From Gemmataceae bacterium (GTDB lineage: Bacteria; Planctomycetota; Planctomycetia; Gemmatales; Gemmataceae), in assembly GCA_947474875.1 (NCBI GenBank), contig CANJKY010000145.1, positions 1 to 7,707 of the forward strand: a DNA stretch of 7,707 bases. Direction: 5' to 3'. Positions 1-4,939 of this stretch are shown here, in pieces; within the stretch, counting starts at the first letter, position 1; each line of letters opens with the position of its first letter. Made by a program: the position numbers and the translations under genes. The notes under the pieces were generated by a model. The model did not search any database. It was given only the letters and a program-made list of their open reading frames with translations, and was not told where the DNA came from.

Positions 1-725
1 ACGAACCCGTCCTGCGTCACGCGGGTGGCCGCGTCCCCGCCGCGGGCGGCAGGGTGGTACAGCATGGCCAGCCCGAAGTCGAGCACCTTCACTTGCCCGC
101 GGGGGGTGTACAGCAGGTTGCTCGGCTTGATGTCGCGATGCACCATCCCCCGCTCGAAGGCGTGCTGTAGCCCGAGCGCCGTCTGGCGGACGGCGTCGCA
201 GGCGTGCGCGATCGGCATCGGCCCGTTCCGCCCGACCAGCTTGGTCAGGTCGGTGCCCTCGACGTACTCCATCGACAGGAACAGGTTGCCGTCGGCCGTC
301 TCGGCGTCGAACGCCAGCACCACGTTCGGGTGCGAGAGCTGGGCGGCGGCGTGGATCTCCTGCTCGAACCGCAGGAGCGTCTGCGGGTTGGTCAGCTTGT
401 CCTTGCGAATCACCTTCACCGCCACGTCCCGCCCCAGTCGGGTGTGCTTGGCGTGGTACACCCGCCCCATCCCGCCCTCGCCGAGCACGTCGGACACCAG
501 GTACGGGCCGATGGTCAGCTCGTGCAACCGCCCCTGGGCCGCCTCCTTCATCTGGTACGCCGTGGCCCACCCGCGGCGGATCAACTCGCGGGCCACCGCC
601 GCCCGCCCCGCCTTGAACTCCGCCGCCCACGCCGCCATCTCCCGCCGCTGCTCCGGGGTGAGCAGCCCGACCCGCACCAGGGCGGTCAGGAACGGGTCGA
701 TCGGCTCGGGGGTGTCGGCGGGCAT
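1..725 (-). CDS. Ser/Thr protein kinase, partial (C-terminus beyond window edge)
   Basis: The first 241 codons, read on the minus strand from an ATG at 725-723, encode a Hanks-type kinase that phosphorylates Ser/Thr on protein substrates. Seen: a pre-kinase module at residues 8-70 (FLTALVRVGLLTPEQ, then RRGWATAYQ), the glycine-rich loop GEGGMGRVY (82-90), ATP-anchoring Lys104 in VAVKV, a probable helix-C Glu (E121 or E123), the catalytic loop HRDIKPSN (196-203) with Asp198, and DFG (216-218) for metal binding. All key catalytic residues present are intact. The sequence stops just after DFG, so the activation segment, C-lobe and any transmembrane or sensor domain lie outside. Planctomycetes carry many such kinases, often with C-terminal extracytoplasmic repeats, but none can be seen here. 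The Shine-Dalgarno is weak (GGA about 13 bases upstream). The start is supported by the typical length of the pre-kinase module. Substrate unknown. Confidence 0.95.
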   Translation of the reverse strand, partial: MPADTPEPIDPFLTALVRVGLLTPEQRREMAAWAAEFKAGRAAVARELIRRGWATAYQMKEAAQGRLHELTIGPYLVSDVLGEGGMGRVYHAKHTRLGRDVAVKVIRKDKLTNPQTLLRFEQEIHAAAQLSHPNVVLAFDAETADGNLFLSMEYVEGTDLTKLVGRNGPMPIAHACDAVRQTALGLQHAFERGMVHRDIKPSNLLYTPRGQVKVLDFGLAMLYHPAARGGDAATRVTQDGF

Positions 726-755
726 GAAGCGGCAGTCCGGCGGACGGGTGCGGTC

Positions 756-784
756 ATTATGCGGCGGGGAGGCGTTCCGGCGAA
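756..784 (-). promoter_or_regulatory. possible sigma70-like promoter for the kinase
   Basis: On the minus strand, TTCGCC (784-779) and CATAAT (761-756) are separated by 17 bases. The -10 box matches the TATAAT consensus at 5 of 6 positions, while the -35 box is poor. The predicted leader to the ATG at 725 is about 25 bases. Two other candidate promoters in the window have the same spacing and a CAT-type -10. Inference from pattern only. Confidence 0.35.
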
Positions 785-820
785 CGGCGCGACGTGAGTG
801 CATTGTTGGGATCTTCGAGA

Positions 821-873
821 ACCTCACCCCCCGGCCCCCTCTCCAAAGTGGAGAGGGGGCCGGGGGGTGAGGT
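821..873. repeat. perfect 25-bp palindrome (dispersed-repeat type)
   Basis: Positions 821-845 are the exact reverse complement of 849-873, leaving a 3-base loop at 846-848. The arm is pyrimidine-rich (ACCTCACCCCCCGG, then CCCCCTCTCC). The 24 bases 821-844 recur identically at 3717-3740, so this is a repeated sequence and not a one-off hairpin. It lies between the starts of two divergent genes (725 minus and 976 plus), where a terminator for either gene makes no sense. No T-tract follows on either strand. It is best read as a REP- or MITE-like palindromic element. A regulatory or nucleoid role is possible but unsupported. Confidence 0.85.
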
Positions 874-905
874 CGTCTTCACGTCCCAACCGCCTTGATT
901 TTCCC

Positions 906-934
906 TTGACCGGCCGGGCGGGGGTTGGCATACC
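906..934 (+). promoter_or_regulatory. possible sigma70-like promoter for the small secreted protein
   Basis: TTGACC (906-911) matches TTGACA at 5 of 6 positions. It is followed after 17 bases by CATACC (929-934), which matches TATAAT at 3 of 6. The leader to the ATG at 976 would be about 35 bases. The position between the palindrome and the gene start is sensible. Pattern match only. Confidence 0.35.
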
Positions 935-975
935 CGCGGCCTGATGACCGATTCCGTCCGCACGGGGGGTGCGTG

Positions 976-1407
976 ATGCGCGGGATGATGGTGCTGGCCC
1001 TCGCCGGGCTGCTGGGCGGGGGGGCGGCGGCCCAGACGCCGACCTCGGGCAACATGCCGGGCAAGGCGGTCGGGTCGCCGTCGGTGCAGCCGGTGGGCAC
1101 CCGGCTGCCGCAGACCGGGTCGCAACTGCCGAAGGTGGGCCAGCCGCCGAGCGGGTACAACGGCAGCCGGCCGAACACCCCGTTCCAGGGGGACAACTGG
1201 CCGAAGCCGGACCCGAACCTGGTGGTCGCCCCGTACCCCACCCCGAACCTGGGCACCGACGGCTTCTGGGACAAGCTGTACAAGCGGTGGCTCACCCTGT
1301 TCGACGACAAGAACAGCACCCAGCCGACGTGGGTGCCGGGCATCGCCCGGCGGAACCGCGAGCGGCGGGAGAAGTACGAGGCCGAGATGCGGCGGATGCG
1401 GGATTGA
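976..1407 (+). CDS. small secreted proline/glycine-rich protein, function unknown
   Basis: The 143-residue product is not recognised. Seen: a Sec-type signal peptide at residues 1-19 (Arg2, then hydrophobic MMVLALAGLLGGG, then AAA before Gln20), with likely cleavage after Ala19. A low-complexity stretch rich in Pro, Gly, Gln and Ser (about 20-95) follows, with repeated short L-P or Q-P-P pieces such as TRLPQTGSQLPKVGQPP. Next is an aromatic segment (GFWDKLYKRWLTLF, 96-109), and last a highly charged C-terminal tail (125-142, alternating Arg and Glu) that would form a basic helix. The start at ATG 976 is chosen because G-rich bases 964-969 sit 6 bases upstream and it begins the signal peptide directly. 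The in-frame start at 925 would place unrelated residues before the signal. Probably an exported, envelope-associated protein (inference). No enzymatic motif or cysteine is visible. Confidence 0.75.
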   Translation: MRGMMVLALAGLLGGGAAAQTPTSGNMPGKAVGSPSVQPVGTRLPQTGSQLPKVGQPPSGYNGSRPNTPFQGDNWPKPDPNLVVAPYPTPNLGTDGFWDKLYKRWLTLFDDKNSTQPTWVPGIARRNRERREKYEAEMRRMRD

Positions 1408-1412
1408 CTTTG

Positions 1413-1466
1413 TAGCCGCGACCCAACGGGGAGCGCGGAATCGCGCTCCCCGTTGGGTCGCGGCTA
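1413..1466. repeat. perfect 25-bp palindrome downstream of the small secreted gene
   Basis: Positions 1413-1437 are the exact reverse complement of 1442-1466, with the tetraloop GAAT at 1438-1441. It begins five bases after the stop codon of the 976-1407 gene and precedes the candidate promoter of the next gene. The hairpin could block transcription, but there is no T-run after it (the following bases are AACGCTTGCC), so it is not a standard intrinsic terminator. Its arm sequence (CCGCGACCCAACGGGGAGCG) differs from the 821-873 element, suggesting a second palindromic repeat family. Whether it is dispersed elsewhere in the genome cannot be seen here. Confidence 0.8.
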
Positions 1467-1471
1467 AACGC

Positions 1472-1500
1472 TTGCCCGGCGCGGGATTCCTCGGCATGAT
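1472..1500 (+). promoter_or_regulatory. possible sigma70-like promoter for the HEAT-like/coiled-coil protein
   Basis: TTGCCC (1472-1477), a 17-base spacer, then CATGAT (1495-1500), matching 4 of 6 in each box. It begins directly after the palindrome and would give a leader of about 55 bases before the ATG at 1561. Pattern match only. Confidence 0.35.
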
Positions 1501-1560
1501 GGGGTGAGGTTCGCCGCCCCGTCGCGTCGTATCCGGTGTCCCGCCCGCCGAGGCGCTCGC

Positions 1561-3324
1561 ATGACCCGCACCCGGCTCGCCCTGCTTGCGGCCGTCCTGT
1601 GGCCGGCGGTCGGAATGACCGCCGACGTGAAGGCCACACCGCCGGCGGCGGCCGACGTACACAAGCTGATCGAACAACTCGCCGACCCGGACTACGCCAC
1701 CCGCGAAGCCGCGAGCAAGCGGCTGAACGACCTCGGCGCCCCGGCCCTCGTTGCCCTTCGCACCGCCGCCGAGTCCGGCCCGCCCGAACGAGCCGAACGC
1801 GCCGCCGCACTCGTCGTCCGCATCACACGACGGATCGAGAACGAGCAGGCCCTCGCCCCGACTGTGATCGAGTTGCCCGTCACCACACAGACCGTGTGGC
1901 AACTGTTCGATGCCATCGAGAAGCAGAGTCGGGTGCAACTGCGGATCGACGGCGACCAGGCCATCCTGACGCAGAAGGTGACACCGGCCGGCGGGAAGAA
2001 GCCGCTCTGGGAGCAGGTGCAGGATGTGGCCGCGAAGGCGGGCCTGGAAGTGGTGGGAGCGAACGCGGACCGGCTCGGCTCGCCGCGGTTGCCCGAAGCC
2101 AACGAGGCCATGACGACAGCCCTCCGCAAAGAGATGAAGCAGTCGCGTGAGTCGGCTGCCACCCTGAAATCGCAGGCCGTCCATTTGGCCCAGAAGCTCG
2201 CGCAGGCCACCGACAAGTCCGAGAAGGAACAGGTTGCGGAACAGTTGCAACTGGTGAACCGACGGCACGAAGAGCTGACCGCTCAGATCGACCAGATCGA
2301 GAAAATGTTGGGAACCAGGACGCCGGTTCTTGGCTCCGTCCTGCTGAGGGCGCAGAGCGGAACGAAGCCAACTCCTGCGTGTCTGTCCGGCGCGGTGCGG
2401 GTGGAGGTGACGCCGGCGTCGGCCGATCTGCTCAAGCGGTACACCCCCGGCCACCTGCCGCTGGCGGTGAAGGTGTTCGCCGAGCCGAAGCTGGAGTGGT
2501 ACCGGGTGACCGAGACGGTGGTCTTCGAGGCGGTCGGCCCGGACGGGCAGCCGGTGGCGGCGGAGTCGTTCACCCCCAAGTCGTTCAACACGCTGGCCAA
2601 CGACGAACTCCAGTTCCGCCGCGCCCGCCTCGGCCTCCGCGACGGCGAGGTGGCGTTCGCCCCGGCCACCGTCGGACTGGCAGCACTCGCCGCCCCCGTT
2701 TCCGGCAAGCCGCTCACCCTCAAGTCCGTCCGCGGGGTGGTGCGGGGGACGGTGTGGACCGAACCGGGCGAGGTGCTGGCGGTCGGGGTGGGGGAGAAGG
2801 ACGGCGGAGCCGGGGCCACCGCGGGCGTCAACCTGCGGGCGAAGGTGATCCCGCCGGGCGAGGCGAAGCTGCCCGCCCCATTGGTCGAAGTGACACTCCA
2901 GATCGACCCGACCACCGTCCGCCCGCTGAACACCAGCGCCGCGGGCGAGGGGTACTGGTTGCAGGCTGGCCCCGGCGGGCGGGCGGTTCACGTGCAGGCG
3001 GCCCCGCAATCCGCCCGGTCGGCGGCCGACCGGCACGGGCTGGTGTTCGCCGACGCCGTCGGCAAGCCGTTGGAGGTGACGCAGCACGCCACCACCGCGT
3101 ACCAGACGTCGCAGGACGGGCGGTACCTGACGGTGATGAGCCTGAAGTATGTTGTCCGCAACACCCAGGCGAACGATGGCCGGGCGGTGGCGACGGTGAG
3201 CTTCCACGGCACGCAGCAGAAGGCGGTGTCGGTGCCGTTCACGTTCACCGACGTGACCCTGACCCCCGGCACCGGCGACGGCCAGCCGCTGCCCGAGGAC
3301 TACGACATCCGCTTGAAGCGCTGA
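1561..3324 (+). CDS. exported protein with HEAT-like N-terminus, coiled coil and beta-rich C-terminal half
   Basis: The product has 587 residues and I cannot name it. Seen in order: a signal peptide (1-20; Arg3 and Arg5, then LALLAAVLWPAVG); a HEAT-like helical pair (33-90, including LADPDYATREAASKRLNDLG), a pattern frequent in planctomycete exported proteins; a segment (104-165) with beta-alpha pattern (TVWQLFDAIEKQSRVQLRI and LWEQVQDVAAKAGLEVV) that resembles the short STN-like domain at secretin or TonB-receptor N-termini (tentative); a charged, heptad-like coiled coil (about 183-250, ending IDQIEKML); and a beta-rich C-terminal part (275-587) with strands such as LPLAVKVFAEPKLEWYRV and VPFTFTDVTL. 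ATG 1561 is preferred over an in-frame GTG at 1504 because GAGG (1550-1553) lies 7 bases upstream and the signal peptide starts there. The gene ends 14 bases before the fluoride channel gene, so co-transcription is likely. Bases of the coiled-coil region are visibly less GC-biased than the flanks. Function unknown; a periplasmic structural or binding role is inferred. Confidence 0.8.
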   Translation: MTRTRLALLAAVLWPAVGMTADVKATPPAAADVHKLIEQLADPDYATREAASKRLNDLGAPALVALRTAAESGPPERAERAAALVVRITRRIENEQALAPTVIELPVTTQTVWQLFDAIEKQSRVQLRIDGDQAILTQKVTPAGGKKPLWEQVQDVAAKAGLEVVGANADRLGSPRLPEANEAMTTALRKEMKQSRESAATLKSQAVHLAQKLAQATDKSEKEQVAEQLQLVNRRHEELTAQIDQIEKMLGTRTPVLGSVLLRAQSGTKPTPACLSGAVRVEVTPASADLLKRYTPGHLPLAVKVFAEPKLEWYRVTETVVFEAVGPDGQPVAAESFTPKSFNTLANDELQFRRARLGLRDGEVAFAPATVGLAALAAPVSGKPLTLKSVRGVVRGTVWTEPGEVLAVGVGEKDGGAGATAGVNLRAKVIPPGEAKLPAPLVEVTLQIDPTTVRPLNTSAAGEGYWLQAGPGGRAVHVQAAPQSARSAADRHGLVFADAVGKPLEVTQHATTAYQTSQDGRYLTVMSLKYVVRNTQANDGRAVATVSFHGTQQKAVSVPFTFTDVTLTPGTGDGQPLPEDYDIRLKR

Positions 3325-3338
3325 GGGGTGGGGTTTCC

Positions 3339-3707
3339 ATGCCGGACTGGAAGTACCCGCTGCTGGTGTTCGTCGGCGGCGGGGCGGGGGCCACCCTGCG
3401 GTACTGGGTGAACACCCGGCTGGCCGAGTACGACTGGGCGAAGCAGTTCCCGTGGGCCACGTTCGGCATCAACGTTGTCGGCTCGTTCGCGCTCGGGGTA
3501 CTCGTCGTCGCCTGCCACAACCGCCCCGGCTGGCGGGCGCTACTCGGCGTCGGGGTGTGCGGCGGGTTCACCACGTTTAGCACGTTCAGCGTCGAGACCC
3601 TGGGGTTGATCGAGGATCAGCGGTACGCGGCGGCGAGTGGGTATGTGCTCGGGTCGGTGCTGGCCGGGCTGGTCGGCGCGTGGGCGGGGATGCGGCTGCT
3701 GCGGTAG
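3339..3707 (+). CDS. crcB: fluoride ion channel CrcB/FluC
   Basis: The 122-residue product matches the single-domain Fluc family, dual-topology dimers in the inner membrane that export toxic fluoride. Length is normal for the family (about 120-130). Seen: four hydrophobic helices (about 7-26, 38-60, 66-90 and 97-120), an N-terminal GGGAGATLRY with Arg21, FGINVVGSF with the pore Asn45, and the family signature GGFTTFSTFS (75-84), whose Phe80 and Phe83 correspond to the fluoride-coordinating 'Phe box'. The TTFST stretch also lines the central sodium site in characterised homologues. Start ATG 3339 follows a G-rich Shine-Dalgarno (GGTGGGG, 3327-3333) 5 bases away that overlaps the end of the upstream gene, so it is probably translated from the same message. 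There is no room for a fluoride riboswitch directly in front of it. It appears complete. Confidence 0.95.
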   Translation: MPDWKYPLLVFVGGGAGATLRYWVNTRLAEYDWAKQFPWATFGINVVGSFALGVLVVACHNRPGWRALLGVGVCGGFTTFSTFSVETLGLIEDQRYAAASGYVLGSVLAGLVGAWAGMRLLR

Positions 3708-3714
3708 CCGGCCG

Positions 3715-3867
3715 AGACCTCACCCCCCGGCCCCCTCTCCCTGTTCTCCGGAGCTTCCGCTCCGGCGGGAGAGGGGGAGGAAGAGGGTGGCTGATCTTCC
3801 GACCCTCTCCCAGCCCCGAAGGGGCGTCTGGGAGAGGGTGGCGAGCGGAGTGAGCCGGGTGAGGTCT
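3715..3867. repeat. compound nested inverted-repeat element, about 150 bp
   Basis: This fills most of the 224-base gap between the fluoride channel and the glycosyltransferase. Outer arms: 3715-3725 pair with 3857-3867 (11 bp). Inside are two separate hairpins. The first pairs 3731-3740 with 3768-3777 and contains an inner stem, CCGGAGC at 3748-3754 with GCTCCGG at 3759-3765. The second pairs 3802-3813 with 3828-3839 (12 bp) and contains a GCCCC/GGGGC stem around a GAA loop. The left end (3717-3740) is identical to 821-844. The layout, with two hairpins enclosed by terminal inverted repeats, suggests a small non-autonomous mobile or REP-like element. No open reading frame is credible in it. 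It may also weaken read-through from the upstream gene, but no T-tract is present. Confidence 0.8.
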
Positions 3868-3931
3868 TCGTGCCTAGCACTCTCCAGACCCGCCGATAGA
3901 ACAGAGGGTTTACCTCCCCGTCGCCCCCTGC

Positions 3932-4939
3932 ATGGCCCGCATCGTCCTCGCCACCGACGCCTGGTACCCGCAGGTGAACGGCGTCGTCCGCACCATGGAC
4001 ATGACCGCCCAGACGCTGCGGGCGTTCGGGCACGAGGTGGACGTGGTCGAGCCGACCGGCATGCTGTCGGTGGGGGTGCCGTTCTACCCGGAAATCCGCG
4101 TCTGCTTCCCCCGCACCGGCCCGCTGGCGAAACGCATCCTGAACTTCAAACCCGATCACGTCCACGTGACCACCGAAGGCCCGCTCGGGCTGGCGGTGCG
4201 GGCGTTCTGCCGCAACCGCGGGTGGCGGTTCAGCACCTCGTACCACACCAAGTTCCCGGAGTACCTGAAGCGGCTGGCGTGGGTGCCGGAGACGCTCACG
4301 TACCGCGTCCTCCGCTGGTTCCACAACGCCGCCACCCCGCTCATGGTCGCCACCCCCAGTCTGGAGGCGGAGTTGAAGCGGCGGGGGTTCACCGCCCCCA
4401 TCGCCCGGTGGAGCCGCGGGGTGGACGGCAAGCTGTTCCGCCCACGGCCGAAGGCGGACGCCCCGTGGCCGCGGCCCATCCTGCTGTACGTCGGCCGGGT
4501 GTCGGCGGAGAAGAACATCGAGGCGTTCCTGAAGTTGAAGGCGGCGGGCACGAAGGTGGTGGTGGGCGACGGGCCGGCGCGGGCGTGGCTGGAGAAGCAG
4601 TACCCGGACGCCAAGTTCCTCGGATACAAGACGGGCGAGGACCTGGCCGCGTGCTACGCCATGGCCGACCTGTTCGTGTTCCCCAGCCTGACCGACACGT
4701 TCGGGCTGGTGGTGATCGAGGCGCTGGCGTGCGGGGTGCCGGTGGCGGCGTTCCCGGCCACCGGCCCGGTGGACATCATCACCAACGACCAACTCGGCAA
4801 GTGCGACGACGACCTGGAGAAGGCGGTCGAATCCGCGCTCCGCACCGGCGACCGCGAGGCGTGCATCGCCGAGGCGACGAAGTACACCTGGGAGAACTGC
4901 ACCCGCCAGTTCGAGCACAACCTGGTGCCGGTGAAGTGA
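3932..4939 (+). CDS. GT4-family glycosyltransferase (MgtA/SQD2-like)
   Basis: The 335-residue product is a GT-B-fold retaining glycosyltransferase that moves a sugar from a nucleotide sugar to an acceptor, probably a lipid at the inner leaflet. Seen: an N-terminal MARIVLATDAWYPQVNGVVR with the acceptor-side glycine loop (15-20), TEGPLG (81-86), SYHTKFPEY (103-111), SRGVD (161-165), LLYVGRVSAEKNIE (184-197), the donor loop VGDGP (211-215), and FPSLTDTFGLVVIEALACG (250-268). The last holds the family EX7E motif with Asp255 in the first position and Glu263 in the second. The motif set most resembles mannosyl- or glucosyl-transferases of the MgtA/sulfoquinovosyl-DAG-synthase type (family knowledge). 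The donor and acceptor cannot be told from sequence. No Shine-Dalgarno is visible before ATG 3932 (the leader is pyrimidine-rich), but the N-terminal motif fixes the start. The stop overlaps the next gene's GTG by four bases. Confidence 0.92.
   Translation: MARIVLATDAWYPQVNGVVRTMDMTAQTLRAFGHEVDVVEPTGMLSVGVPFYPEIRVCFPRTGPLAKRILNFKPDHVHVTTEGPLGLAVRAFCRNRGWRFSTSYHTKFPEYLKRLAWVPETLTYRVLRWFHNAATPLMVATPSLEAELKRRGFTAPIARWSRGVDGKLFRPRPKADAPWPRPILLYVGRVSAEKNIEAFLKLKAAGTKVVVGDGPARAWLEKQYPDAKFLGYKTGEDLAACYAMADLFVFPSLTDTFGLVVIEALACGVPVAAFPATGPVDIITNDQLGKCDDDLEKAVESALRTGDREACIAEATKYTWENCTRQFEHNLVPVK

Noticed and set aside
925..975. Alternative start at 925 for the small secreted protein
   Set aside because: It falls inside the candidate promoter and would bury the signal peptide behind 17 unrelated residues.
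1504..1560. Alternative GTG start at 1504 for the HEAT-like protein
   Set aside because: It would put 19 Arg/Pro-rich residues before a good signal peptide. ATG 1561 has its own GAGG site.
757..3207. 816-codon open frame on the minus strand
   Set aside because: It is antisense to two plus-strand genes with signal peptides and ribosome-binding sites. Its product is a low-complexity Arg/Gly/His/Pro-rich translation typical of the opposite frame of GC-rich genes, and it runs through two palindromes.
3325..3338. Fluoride riboswitch ahead of crcB
   Set aside because: The gap is only 14 bases and the sequence before it is coding, leaving no space for the aptamer.
821..3867. CRISPR array
   Set aside because: The repeated 24-base word occurs only in two distant places as palindrome arms, without regular spacers or cas genes.
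3617..4918. 433-codon open frame on the minus strand
   Set aside because: It lies antisense to the well-supported glycosyltransferase gene, has biased composition and crosses the 3715-3867 repeat.
3637..4935. In-frame upstream extension of the phosphoesterase
   Set aside because: The extension is an out-of-frame reading of the glycosyltransferase gene and the repeat element. The GTG at 4936 gives a proper hydrophobic N-terminus and a classic stop/start overlap.
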